From Trichomonas vaginalis G3 (taxonomy: Eukaryota > Parabasalia > Trichomonadida > Trichomonadidae): a DNA stretch of 64,000 bases. The position numbers were made by a program, and so were the translations under genes. This document shows positions 19,976 through 29,456 of this stretch, one piece after another. The stretch's first letter is position 1; each line of letters opens with the position of its first letter. The DNA lies in NCBI RefSeq assembly GCF_026262505.1, contig NC_067204.1, positions 10,759,797-10,823,796 on the forward strand, in the 5' to 3' direction. The notes beneath the pieces are model-generated. The model saw nothing but the letters and a program-made list of their open reading frames with translations. It did not search any database and had not been told where the DNA came from.

Positions 19976-22900
19976 TCATTGAACGCGGTACCATGCGAAT
20001 ACAGTCACAAATGGTGGCATATAATCTGCACCCGAGCCTGTTGGATTTGTTGTGAAAGTGTGTGAATGATTTCCTGTGGTTCCACAGAAAATACCTGTGC
20101 TTGAATCTACTGGGTCACTTGAAATATCATATCTATTCATTCCCTGTCTATCCGAACCTGCTGCAAGATTTGTATAACCTCTTTTTGTTATTGAATGTGA
20201 ATGATTACCTGTTGTGTTTGTAGTTCCTGTATGAGTGTGCGGTGGAAGGTTTGCTTCTTTAATTTTCTTCGAACCTCCTGTTTGCTTTGAATATCTAGCA
20301 CAGTATAAGAATTTATCTACAATCTGCTTCCACGTACCAAAACCAGAACTGTTCTGGATTTGTTGAGTTCATTGACGTATAAATAGAGCCTATAGGATAT
20401 AATGTTTGAAGTATTTCTGTCTTTAATGTTTGAAGCTCTGTTTTGTCTGCTTTCTTATCTAACATTGTTGGTAGTTCATATGCTTCAAAGTTTCTGGCAT
20501 GACTTCGATATTCCTGCAACTGTTATCTAAATTGTTAAGAGTATCTTTTACGCTTGTACTTGGATTTTCTAATGGTGCACTTGAACCAAGGGTATAGTTC
20601 AATATTATGTCGTCTGCTCTAACAGTAGTGAAGGATTTATGTGTATGGTTCTTGTCAGCTTTATTATCATATAAATCTTGAGCAGTGAATTTAACATTAT
20701 TTTCATCATCCATGACATAAACATTTTTACAGCTAATTTCTTTCTTCGTTGTTATGTTTTCATTCGATGTTAAACCTTGTGGAAAGTTAGGAGGTTATAA
20801 TATAAAGCAGCCGCGTGCGGCGGAGCCCGCCCTCCCCACCAGTTCCTTCAACCGTTCCTTCAATACTTTCTATAGCAACAGTTGAGAAGGAGTTATGTGT
20901 ATGTTTTTCTGCTTTCTTATCTAACATTGCTGGTAGTTCATGTGTTTCAAAGTTTCTGACATGACCTTCAATGTTCATACATTTGTATTTAAGGAGTTTA
21001 GTGTATCTTTTACGCTTGTACTTGGATTTCTAATGGTGCACTTGAACCAAGGGTATAGTTCAATATTATGTCGTCTGCTCTAACAGTAGTGAAGGATTTA
21101 TGTGTATGGTTCTTGTCAGCTTTACTATTTAATGTAGCTTGAAGTTCATTTATATCGGAGATATTGTGTTTATGAGATTTCAAAACTTTGTTCGTTGCGT
21201 CAAGTTCATCTTTGTCAGCTTTACTTTTAATAGCATCTTCAAAAGTTATTTTTGCCTTAACTCTCAATGTAAATCTTGGTTCAACTAATACACCGTTAAC
21301 AAAGAAGTATGAAGCATAAATTTCATTGTTATAACCAAATGCTTCTGGTGCTTTACCTGTGTCATACTGTACAGTACAGTGTATGTCATAACCTTTAGCA
21401 CGAATGAATTTATATCTTCTTTCATTAACATCTTCAGTGCTTATTTGTTCATCCTGTGTTAAATATCCATGGTAGTCCGTTATAATCTGTTCGTCTGAAC
21501 TTATATAATGAACATGGTTTTTATCTGCTTTTTCGGCTAATTTCTCTTCTATCTCATTTATTTCAAGTTCATGCCTACCACCACCTCCCGAAGAAGTATT
21601 TTTCTTCAGCTCTTGAAGAACGTCCACTTCGCCATCTTTGGTGTCAATAATGAGACTTTGAGTTAAAACCTTTCCTGTCTTAATGGATGTTTGTAAAACT
21701 TCTTCTTCACCGTGTTCGGGGTCATGGTCGTCATCATATCTTGTGAAATCAGAGATGTTGTCATACATTAAGCATATCTGTCTCAAAAGTTCTGCTATTT
21801 GAAACTGGAACGAAAGATATACAGAACTTTCATCATCTCCTAAAGTCAAGTCTGCTTTCTTAAGTATTTCTTGAATGTATGCAATGAGAACAGAGTACCT
21901 TGGAAAATATTCGAACAATATTTCATTAGCTGTTGGTTTTGGTGGTTCTTCTGGAGTTTCTGTTGGAGTTTCTGCATCTCTTGACTTCAATGCTCTTGCT
22001 CTCAAAGACCTAAATGTTAGAGCACCAGGTTTTACAAAGGACTTTATAAATGCTTTAATAGTTCCTGGTAAGTTATTGTTAGCATTAAGTAAGTTCCTTA
22101 TGCTTCCATCATGTACGTCCATAGCACTATGTAAAAAATCTATACTTTTCTTGTAGTCAGCAATAGACTGACTGTGATTTTTTAAAGATTTGTCAATACC
22201 TTTAAGCCAATCTTCATGCATGTCTGATACTGAGCCAAGAATATCATTTGCTTCCTTTAGTGTATTTTGTGCTTCTCGTAAAGTATCCAATCCCGTACGT
22301 GCATTGTTTGCTATACGTCTTACAGTATCTATTTGACTCCTTGTTTCTTGCATCCAACCAGATAAAGTTTTAATAGTATCCGAACCATTTGAAATGAAGT
22401 TCAAAGCATTTTTAACGTCATCTAAAACTTCTTCACCAAGTACTGCCCATATCTTTCCGATTTGGTATTGAAGAACTCCATATGAAGCAGCTGTTAAACC
22501 AGTATTTATAAGGTTCCATATTCATGATTTAGCAGTTTTTCCATCCTTTCCATCTTCACCATTCAAACCATTTTCGCCTTGAGGTCCTTGTATTCCTTGT
22601 ATTCCTTCTATTCCTTGTATTCCTTGTGATCCTTGAGGTCCGGTGTCACCCTTCTCTCCTTTCAGTTCATCTTTATGTTCGTTATAATATTCTAATGTCA
22701 TAAGGTGTACATCATTACTGCTACCAGCAACGCCGAGAATTTGTTTCTCATTCATGACTAAATTCTTTAGGCATTTAATGTTGTCGTCAAATCGAAAGCT
22801 CTTTAACAATTCAATGAGAACATTTAATACTTTCACTAATGAGGCATCTACTGTAGAATTTATATATTGCACCGTTCCATCATTTATGATGGGAACCTTG

Positions 22901-23076
22901 CTTGTTGTAATGAATGGGTCATAAGTGTTAAAAGTATCGAAATCAATGACTTTTTTAGTTTTTCCATCGTCAATGACTAAATCATTGCCTTCAATGGTTA
23001 AAGTTGAGTTTTCGTTTACTAGTTCATGTGCTCTTCTTGCTTCATTTGTTTCATACGCATATGCAGCAATAGTCAT
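19976..23076 (-). pseudogene. Long fibre protein with collagen-like shaft and phage-type tip, Polinton A (broken)
   Basis: In order: an N-terminal domain (MTIAAYAYETNEARR); a collagen-like Gly-X-Y run (GPQGSQGIQGIEGIQGIQG, 22540-22650); coiled coils; repeated KADKNHTHKSF/TTVRADDI modules, two of them from an approximately 115-bp direct duplication (20549-20663, 21014-21125); and a tip with LYPIGSIYTSMNSTNPE, LPPHTHTG and PPFVTVFAWYRVQ. The tip matches bacteriophage baseplate/tail-fibre collar domains. It is a probable receptor-binding fibre. Several breaks are visible. The tip is nearly identical to that of Polinton B. Confidence 0.82.
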
Positions 23077-23093
23077 ATTTTAATGAGAATAAA

Positions 23094-23858
23094 ATGTTGT
23101 TCTATTTGCAAAGTACAGACCCAAACGAATACGGGACAGTAAAGCTACAAACAAACTTAGGTCTTCAGAATGAAGCGCTTGCTTTCAGAGTTGTTGACTT
23201 CAATACTATCGCAACTTTTGTCATAACAGATGAAACAGATTTCATAGAGATTGAAATAGATGACAAAAGAAGTGTTATAACATTTCCTAATAGAGCTGGG
23301 TATAGAATAGATAAAATTGCTGGAGTCATAGATACTCTCATAAATGAAGAAACTATTGACAACATAGATGTCGAACTCTCTTCTGAGGGAACATTGAAGT
23401 TCAGCAGCGAGAAAGAGTTTAAGATACCAAGAATGAGTCATAGAGTACAACTTCTTTTGGGTGCATACCATATGACATTTCCTTTGAAAAGTGTTGACAA
23501 AACGATTGAGATGAAATCTGTTCCATACGTATGTTATGGTAATTGTTTGTACATTGAGTCAAAAATAGCTAATGTCACAGGTATTTCAGGAGTTAATAGT
23601 AAAGGTTCAGTAGAATATAAGTCTTTCTGTTATGCAGTCAATTCAATGTTCATTCCAAACGTTCCTGTCATAGCAACTCATTTAGGTAAATGGGTTCGCA
23701 TTAGTCCTCATAATTTGAAAGACATGCAATTCAGACTTGTTGACTTTCAAGGAGAGCCTGTAGAACTGAAGGCACCAGTGCGAATGACTGTTGAAGTTGA
23801 CTTTTTAGAAAATATTAAATGCAACAGCTTACAAGAGAACTCAGAGCTAAAAATATAA
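23094..23858 (+). CDS. Minor capsid/penton-like protein of Polinton A (254 aa)
   Basis: Starts MLFYLQSTDPNEYG. It is strand-rich and ends MQFRLVDFQGEPVELKAPVR then MTVEVDFL. This C-terminal pattern (a FRLVDxxGxPVxL strand pair) is typical of Polinton minor capsid candidates and matches IKFRITDLFDCDLEF in the corresponding gene of Polinton B (34084-34793). It is divergent from the fibre gene, only 17 bp away, so the two share a bidirectional promoter region. The frame is open. Confidence 0.6.
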   Translation: MLFYLQSTDPNEYGTVKLQTNLGLQNEALAFRVVDFNTIATFVITDETDFIEIEIDDKRSVITFPNRAGYRIDKIAGVIDTLINEETIDNIDVELSSEGTLKFSSEKEFKIPRMSHRVQLLLGAYHMTFPLKSVDKTIEMKSVPYVCYGNCLYIESKIANVTGISGVNSKGSVEYKSFCYAVNSMFIPNVPVIATHLGKWVRISPHNLKDMQFRLVDFQGEPVELKAPVRMTVEVDFLENIKCNSLQENSELKI

Positions 23859-24061
23859 AGTATGAATGTTATGTATTAGGTCATGAACTTTGGTTGTTGC
23901 TGTTTGATGAAACAAATGAGTTAGTTATGTCAGTCAAGAGAACAGAAAAATATTGTGTTAGTGAAAACTGCACCAAGTCAATAAGATTAGGTTTGCATTA
24001 TGAAGATGAGTTCGATACTGTTGAAGAAGTTTTGGATAGATATTACAAATTGCTAACTTGA
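23819..24061 (+). CDS. Small acidic protein (80 aa), Polinton A
   Basis: MQQLTRELRAKNIKYECYV, then an acidic C-terminus (HYEDEFDTVEEVLDRYYK). It overlaps the 3' end of the minor-capsid candidate by 40 bp in another frame, an operon-like arrangement unusual for the host. No family is recognised. Confidence 0.5.
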   Translation: MQQLTRELRAKNIKYECYVLGHELWLLLFDETNELVMSVKRTEKYCVSENCTKSIRLGLHYEDEFDTVEEVLDRYYKLLT

Positions 24062-24113
24062 AATTTTTTGACTGACGGCGCAAAGCGCCAAGACCAAGGC
24101 CCTCCTGACTGCT

Positions 24114-24584
24114 TTAATTTACTAAAACATATTTCAAACAAAGCTTATAGTCAGTAGATAGTTTTGTATACTCGTTCGAATATTTATACTTAAACTCAAC
24201 TCCTGTAGTTCCTGGTGTTTCAATGATGCGGATGTTACCTATTTTCATGAATAGTGGAGTTTGACCACAGCATTCGATTTCAGGGTCGAGATAGTCAATG
24301 ACACATTGTTTCCCTGTTATTCGTGAGATAACATTTTCAAGGTCCTCCTTTGTTAGAATTATTTGGTTCTTACTTATAAGATTTGTCAAAAGCTTCTTAT
24401 CGTCTTTGAGTAAAATTGTTTGGTATAACTGAAGAAGGTAATGGTCTACGTTATCTGAAGGATTTGTTTGAACATTTGTGTAAGGGTTGTCGTTGGCTTC
24501 TCTTGAAAGAATTTGGTCCAGTGGTGGATACTCTAACTTAACATCTGATGTAGCGTTAGCGTTTGAAGCTGTGTTTAAATTCAC
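24114..24584 (-). CDS. Conserved Polinton protein with CCG motif (156 aa)
   Basis: After a Pro/Asn-rich N-terminus with NPYTNVQ, the C-terminal half reads IILTKEDLENVISRITG, EIECCGQTP and YKLCLKYVLV. The remnant at 32922-33588 in Polinton B shows the same order: ENPYKIDIN, ILPYESLIHIIAIL, EVSCCGTV and YKISLEKFFV. So this is a conserved family of unknown function present in both elements. Neighbouring genes are structural. A GC-rich mini-palindrome (24074-24090) lies past its 3' end. Confidence 0.65.
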   Translation of the reverse strand: MNLNTASNANATSDVKLEYPPLDQILSREANDNPYTNVQTNPSDNVDHYLLQLYQTILLKDDKKLLTNLISKNQIILTKEDLENVISRITGKQCVIDYLDPEIECCGQTPLFMKIGNIRIIETPGTTGVEFKYKYSNEYTKLSTDYKLCLKYVLVN

Positions 24585-24760
24585 GGCGATGCACTTTAAG
24601 ATCTGGTTCTTTTTCTTTCAAACACTCTGAACTATAGTTCTTTATGACAATATTGTTTGTCGTTCGTGAGTCAACATTTGATGTTGGTTCAATTGGAACA
24701 TTAACGGCACCAGCTAAGATGGATTTGCTTCTCATTTCATATAGAATAAAAACCTTTTAT

Positions 24761-25162
24761 ATGTATGAAATGAACAATATACTCGACAAGGGTTTGAATG
24801 TAAAGCTAACGAATGAAAATATTGTTGAATTCACTGAGACAGGTGCTGTGTATAAAGATGTAGAACTACTGAACAAAAGAGCTAAGGGAAGAAGCAGGAA
24901 CATGAACAAAGGGTGGAAGCCTATAAAAATTTATGTCAATGATGGCTCAGGAGGTTCAAACATAAAGTATGCAGAAAGTTATAGAGTTTATGCTCTCAAA
25001 GGTGAAAAGCCTTCATTTAAGAACAGCTATTCTAACGCATATCCTCAAAAGCTAACGGATGGGGAAGTGGATGATATGAATGACAGCAAAAATATTAACA
25101 GAAATGGCGACAGAGATGCATGGAATTTGTTTACCATCAGTCAATTGAAGGTTAAACTTTAA
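24761..25162 (+). CDS. Hypothetical basic protein of Polinton A (133 aa)
   Basis: Chosen start MYEMNNILDKGLNVK follows an AT-rich leader; an in-frame ATG 117 bp upstream is possible but overlaps the promoter side of the neighbouring gene. The middle is basic (KRAKGRSRNMNKGWKPIKIY) and Gly/Ser-rich. The C-terminus overlaps the packaging ATPase gene tail-to-tail by 4 bp. It is unrecognised. Confidence 0.5.
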   Translation: MYEMNNILDKGLNVKLTNENIVEFTETGAVYKDVELLNKRAKGRSRNMNKGWKPIKIYVNDGSGGSNIKYAESYRVYALKGEKPSFKNSYSNAYPQKLTDGEVDDMNDSKNINRNGDRDAWNLFTISQLKVKL

Positions 25163-26045
25163 AACAATGTTGGTCGTTCCCATGGAATATTTGTGACTTT
25201 AATGGTATTAGTCATGATATGAATCTCAAGGTATGAACGAGGAGAGATGAGAGACTTATATGCTTCCCAAATTTCTTCAAAAGGTAATGTTATACCTGAC
25301 TGTTTCCAAATGAGTTCAATATCATAGCGTGAGAAACCTTGAAAGATAACGAAGTCAGTTATGAGACGTTTTATGTTTAAAGCAAGAAAACGCCATGTTT
25401 GCATAAGTATTGCTACAGTTAAATGGTAATGTCTGACTTTAGTTATGATGTTAGCTAATGGTGAGTCTGGTTTTGACACTAAACCTTTTCCGGCGAAGTC
25501 GTCACAAACGAGCAGAGTGTTTGAAGGATATTTTTTGAAGGGGTATTTTGAAAGTTTTGACAGAATGTAGTTTGTAAGTCGTTTCATATCGTAAACTCCT
25601 GAGTATTGACGTAAGTGGTGTTTGTCAATAATTCTTTCCATCTCCTCAGAAGTCTTTTGCATTCCTGACTGTATAAATTCAACGATGGCATAATATTTCC
25701 TCTTACGTCGAATGTAACGTTGAAGAAATTCAATGAGTTCACTGTCTGGAACTTTAACGACAGAGGCTTGAACTTTTGACATAAATGTTTTCGCTGTTGA
25801 GTCCATAGAGTCTGAAGTTGCTGATATAATGATTTGGTCATAATAAGAGTCGTTTCCTAAACGTCTGTTATGAGTATATGACGAATGAGGTTGAATGTCT
25901 TACCTGAACCCATCTTTCCACAATAGAAATACACACCATTTGAACAGAACTCATAATCTTTGCTGAAAGGAAGAATAAGAGAAGAGTTAAGTTTGTCTGT
26001 AGTTTCATTCATGTCTTCATCTACGTCATGTATTAAATGCTTCAT
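25159..26045 (-). pseudogene. A32/FtsK-type genome-packaging ATPase, Polinton A (broken)
   Basis: Walker A GKMGSGKT is near the N-terminus (YFYCGKMGSGKTFNLIRH) and Walker B is LLVCDDFAGKG. A conserved motor segment follows (AILMQTWRFLALNIKR, FVIFQGFSRYDIELIWK). The Polinton B counterpart (31122-31950) shows the same blocks. The family translocates DNA into capsids in adenovirus-like, virophage and NCLDV lineages. One or two breaks are visible. Confidence 0.82.
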
Positions 26046-26061
26046 TTTATCTCCATTAAAA

Positions 26062-26352
26062 ATGCAAGTCAGAAATATTCAGAACATAGCACCGAGTCTA
26101 ACTGACAAGAGTATAAAGATATACTATGAACATGTTATGATGAAACCAACCAAAATTCAAGAAAGTCAGTATACTTATGAATATCCAAGACACTGGGTAG
26201 AGTATGTAGGAGGTGAGAAAGCTATTGAAATCAGACAGGTTCGAAGTATTCCAGCAGGAAGAACAATATTATTGAAGAACTTTAATGTTTTGAGATATAA
26301 TGATGAAACAAAGAAGCAAGATAGTTTCCCTGTTGCTGTGTATGTGAACTAG
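26062..26352 (+). CDS. Hypothetical virion-type protein (96 aa), Polinton A
   Basis: MQVRNIQNIAPSLTDKSIK, then a strand-rich remainder with WVEYVGGEKAIEIRQVR and RTILLKNFNVLRY. It is divergent from the ATPase across a 16-bp gap. Part of its pattern recalls the minus-strand gene at 33586-34064 in Polinton B. Function is unknown. Confidence 0.5.
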   Translation: MQVRNIQNIAPSLTDKSIKIYYEHVMMKPTKIQESQYTYEYPRHWVEYVGGEKAIEIRQVRSIPAGRTILLKNFNVLRYNDETKKQDSFPVAVYVN

Positions 26353-26366
26353 ATACAGGAGATGAC

Positions 26367-26941
26367 ATGAAAGTTTTTAACACAAAGCTTCAAACGGTAG
26401 TGAGAGAACAACTTACTGCGGAAGGACATCCATTACCTTCAGAAGTTACCATAGCATATAATTTTGAAACAAACTCAATAGATTTTAAAGTCATCTCTGC
26501 AAAGAAGTCAGGTTTTACATTTAATGAAGCAGATGTATATTCGAATGAAAACTTCAAAGCTATTGCATGGTTAGATAATGACGATTGCTTTAAGAAAATA
26601 TTTAAATTCAGTGACTCAAAGATGTCAATAGATGACCTTCGTGGAATGTTACCATCGACTTTACAGTTGAAGGTTCAGCAGGATTGCTTACAAGATTGTC
26701 AATTGGTGGTATTTGGTCTCGTGAGAACATTGTTATAAAATCCAGTATAAGTGAATTTGCTGAAGAATCTATATTATGTCTTTCAAACTATATGTATTCG
26801 CCGCCGAAGCATTATAGTATAACAAACTTTGTCAGTAAGTTTAACATAAGACTTGTCGAACCTTCTTCAATGAAAGATGTTGTGCTACCTAAAGATGGAA
26901 AGGATGGACTCATTATTGAGATGATTTTAATAGCATATTAA
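26367..26941 (+). pseudogene. Minor-capsid-like remnant, Polinton A
   Basis: Begins MKVFNTKLQTVVREQLTAEG and ends FNIRLVEPSSMKDVVLP then LIIEMILIAY. The C-terminal strand pattern is like that of the minor-capsid candidate at 23094. About one break is visible. The next gene starts at the base after its stop. Confidence 0.5.
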
Positions 26942-27166
26942 ATGAGCTTGTTCTTGAAGGTCATTCATGATGAAATAACTGTTGTAGAAGATGTTAGCAA
27001 TTGTTCAGACATTTTGAAGCGTATAGATGATATAAGAAATAAGTTAGATAGACCGCAAAGCGGTGAGGGCGAAGCCCGTGAGAATGTTTATGTTTCATTG
27101 ACTTTCTCCAGTAACGAGAACTTTTATGAGATAATATTGAAGAGAGATGATTTTAATATGGTGTAA
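26942..27166 (+). CDS. Small protein (74 aa) with in-frame GC-rich palindrome
   Basis: MSLFLKVIHDEITVVEDVS. A GC-rich palindromic patch (27052-27083: CCGCAAAGCGG then GGGCGAAGCCC) is read through in frame as DRPQSGEGEARE. It ends FYEIILKRDDFNMV. The start directly follows the previous stop, and the next ATG follows its own stop, so three genes are packed without gaps. No family is recognised. Confidence 0.5.
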   Translation: MSLFLKVIHDEITVVEDVSNCSDILKRIDDIRNKLDRPQSGEGEARENVYVSLTFSSNENFYEIILKRDDFNMV

Positions 27167-27694
27167 ATGGTAGCTTGGGCAGCTTTAGGCGCAATGGGAA
27201 CAAAAGCATTAGCATTTGGAGCAAAAGCACTTGGAGCTTATGACGCAGTAAATAAAATGAGTGGAGGAAGGGTTTCGAAGACATTAGATGCAAATAAAGG
27301 GAAGATTGGAGGCTGGGTTGCAAAGAAGTTAAGATTAAATAAAATAGGGCTCATAAATAAAGCATCCAATTTGGTTGCGACTGAGTCAGAAAATGCTTTA
27401 GGAAAGGACGATGAGTTTGCAAAACACGCAAAAGACTTTAATGACCAGATGAAAGGTGAAACAATGCATTTAAATAGAGTCGATGGAACTAAAGAAAATG
27501 TTTCTTCTCCACCAGTAGTTCTTCCGTATGGTCCCTATGGAATGTATGGAAACCCTTACGAAAGACCATTTGACCCATTGACTGGTGGAAGTAACTGGTA
27601 TCATTACGGACGAAGAAGAAAGACAGTCAAGTTGGAGACAGACGTGAAGAAAGCAACTAAAAAGAAACCAAGGAAGAGAGTTATAAAGCAATGA
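27167..27694 (+). CDS. Core/membrane-lytic-like basic protein (175 aa), Polinton A
   Basis: The N-terminus is an Ala/Gly-rich hydrophobic helix (MVAWAALGAMGTKALAFGAK). The middle is Pro/Tyr-rich (YGPYGMYGNPYERPFDP). The tail is very basic (KKATKKKPRKRVIKQ). This layout recalls adenovirus pVI/core-type proteins that pair a membrane-active helix with a DNA-binding tail; the comparison is by composition only. It is the last unique gene before the right TIR. Confidence 0.55.
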   Translation: MVAWAALGAMGTKALAFGAKALGAYDAVNKMSGGRVSKTLDANKGKIGGWVAKKLRLNKIGLINKASNLVATESENALGKDDEFAKHAKDFNDQMKGETMHLNRVDGTKENVSSPPVVLPYGPYGMYGNPYERPFDPLTGGSNWYHYGRRRKTVKLETDVKKATKKKPRKRVIKQ

Positions 27695-28469
27695 ATTCAA
27701 CAGGGTGAAAAAACAGGTGAAAAAAGAGGTGAGATCTCACCACTTCACCTAAATTTATTTTTGTGCTATGTTTTCATACGTGTGAGGGTGGTGATATCAT
27801 TTATTTTTTATTTTTATATAAATGTGGGAACAAAAATAAAGCATATCTACTCAACAGGAATGAGACCCTTACTGACTATGTATTCGTTTAATGCTTGATG
27901 AAAACAATGGTACATATTATCGTATGGGTATACACAACGTCTGTTTCCATCGTCGTCGTATATGTAGAGCTCAAATCCAGTCCAACCTTCTTTTGTACAA
28001 TATGTAGCTTTATTTAAGTATGTATTTATGTAGATAAGGCAATTTTCTTCATCGCTCCAGAAATAATTTTTGTTCTTTGTTGAAATAGTTTTCGTTCCTC
28101 TGCGACCATAAGGAATGTATGCAATGAATTTTGCGTCATATGGGATTGTAATATATTCAGGGTTTCTTTCATCGTCAATGGGTCTGTCTTTGTTAAAATG
28201 CATGTTTCTCAGTTTTACTTGAGTTTTGAATAGTTCACGGAAACGTTCTGGGAAAGAGTCATAGTAAATGTAGTCAGACATGTCTTTACAATGAAATAAA
28301 AAAGTTGGAAAATAAATAAAATAAGGTTATTTTTTATTTAGTGAGGACGGTAGTGAATTCGTTAGTGAAGTCGTTAGTGAAGTCATTAGTGAAGTCATTT
28401 ATGTGTCAGACCGTTATCTTGGGTAAGGTGGAACGCAGTGCCGCCGTACCCAAGATAGGGATACTAACT
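27676..28469 (-). repeat. Right terminal inverted repeat of Polinton A
   Basis: Reverse complement of 4246-5043 with very few differences. It includes the GGTGA/TCACC motif (27703-27750) and the complete TIR gene. It ends AAGATAGGGATACTAACT, followed by ACTAA. Confidence 0.93.
27847..28281 (-). CDS. TIR-encoded protein of Polinton A, right copy (144 aa)
   Basis: Same 144 residues as the left copy (4446-4880), on the opposite strand. Identity of the two copies shows that the element's ends are young or kept alike by gene conversion. Product unknown. Confidence 0.75.
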   Translation of the reverse strand: MSDYIYYDSFPERFRELFKTQVKLRNMHFNKDRPIDDERNPEYITIPYDAKFIAYIPYGRRGTKTISTKNKNYFWSDEENCLIYINTYLNKATYCTKEGWTGFELYIYDDDGNRRCVYPYDNMYHCFHQALNEYIVSKGLIPVE

Positions 28470-28470
28470 A

Positions 28471-28839
28471 CTAATGATTATTTGAATTTATGAAATCAAT
28501 TATTTGATTCATTCTTTCTTCAATCTCTTCTATTCTTTTTGTTAAATCATCAATTTTCATTAATGAGGTGATTCTTGATTGAGGAATAGATTTCAAACTA
28601 ACCACCCCCTTTATTTTTGAAATTTTGAATCCATCAACTTTAAACATTTTATTCAATTTACATGTTGTCAATTCTTCAAATAATTTTTTATTATTAGCAT
28701 AATAGTCATTAAATTCTTCAACAGATGAAAAAATTTTTATTTCAGTAATTGGTTTAACAACGTTTATTTTTTGTTGAACATTTTCACTTTCATTTATTTC
28801 TTCCTCCTCTGTTTCATTTATTTTTAAAATCGGTTTCAT
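28471..28839 (-). CDS. Acidic coiled-coil protein of Polinton B (122 aa)
   Basis: MKPILKINETEEEEINESEN, a middle with FSSVEEFNDYYANNKKLFEE, and a C-terminal coiled coil (DDLTKRIEEIEERMNQIID). The stop codon overlaps the ACTAA target duplication of Polinton A, so the inner element inserted exactly at the gene's 3' end without harming it. Unrecognised; a multimeric scaffold or regulator is possible. Confidence 0.65.
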   Translation of the reverse strand: MKPILKINETEEEEINESENVQQKINVVKPITEIKIFSSVEEFNDYYANNKKLFEELTTCKLNKMFKVDGFKISKIKGVVSLKSIPQSRITSLMKIDDLTKRIEEIEERMNQIIDFINSNNH

Positions 28840-28905
28840 TTATCATTAAATAAAAATTAGAATATAAGTGATGAAATATATTTTTTAATTAATATTAAAT
28901 CAGAA

Positions 28906-29142
28906 ATGGCGGCAGGATTCTTTAAAAAATTATGGAATGGAATTAAGAAAGCTGCGGGTTGGGTTCATAAAAATATTATTAAACCTGTAGCAAACTTTTT
29001 GGCACCAGTAGCGAAAACGGCAGGAACTATCATAGGTGGAGTATTAGGTACTAAAGCAGGTAATCCGGCGATGGGAGCACAAGCAGGTAACGCAGTTGGT
29101 GGAATTGCTGAAGGAATACTTAATAAAATAGGAGGTAGATAG
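28906..29142 (+). CDS. Small membrane-active-type protein (78 aa), Polinton B
   Basis: MAAGFFKKLWNGIKKAAGW, an amphipathic Lys/Trp helix, then a Gly/Ala-rich hydrophobic segment (AGTIIGGVLGTKAGNPAMGA). This resembles lytic peptides of non-enveloped virus capsids (pVI or phage P2-type). The next gene, on the other strand, starts with nearly the same ten residues. It may help the virion breach membranes; inferred only. Confidence 0.6.
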   Translation: MAAGFFKKLWNGIKKAAGWVHKNIIKPVANFLAPVAKTAGTIIGGVLGTKAGNPAMGAQAGNAVGGIAEGILNKIGGR

Positions 29143-29171
29143 TGGAAAAATAAATTATTTTAAAATTATTT

Positions 29172-29387
29172 TTATCTTAGTATCGGTTGTAGTCTTTGAT
29201 AAACTTTTTCTCCTTTATTTAAAACTTCTCTTATTGGGGCAAATTTTGGTGTTATTGATTCAGCAACGTCACTAATTGCTTCTTTATTCTTAAATATCCA
29301 ATTTGCTCCCTTCTTCAATGTTTCCCAAACTTTATGCGCTCCTCTTTTTACTTTATCCCACAGTTTCTTAAATATACCTGCAGCCAT
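29172..29387 (-). CDS. Paralogous small membrane-active-type protein (71 aa), Polinton B
   Basis: MAAGIFKKLWDKVKRGAHK shares the N-terminal helix with the 78-aa protein at 28906 but has a different tail (KFAPIREVLNKGEKVYQRLQ). The two genes converge. The conserved start marks a gene duplication with divergence of the C-terminal part. Confidence 0.6.
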   Translation of the reverse strand: MAAGIFKKLWDKVKRGAHKVWETLKKGANWIFKNKEAISDVAESITPKFAPIREVLNKGEKVYQRLQPILR

Positions 29388-29456
29388 AGTTGATTATTTC
29401 ATTAAAATTAAAAATTCATTTTCATCTTTTAATTTTGATTTTTTATTTATTAATAA

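Larger units (their letters stand above)
4246..28469. mobile_element. Polinton/Maverick A (inner), fossil inserted in Polinton B
   Basis: A 24.2-kb element with ends AGTTAGTATCCC and its complement and TIRs of about 800 bp. Parts in order: TIR gene, basic and membrane-type small genes, jelly-roll capsid candidate, PolB remnant, KilA-N and T5orf172 genes, integrase, long fibre gene, minor-capsid-like gene, packaging ATPase, basic core-like gene, TIR gene. On the order of twenty breaks are visible, most in PolB and fibre, so the copy reads as broken. TIR copies differ at very few positions, so the insertion is young. It lies just beside the stop codon of a Polinton B gene (28471). Confidence 0.92.
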
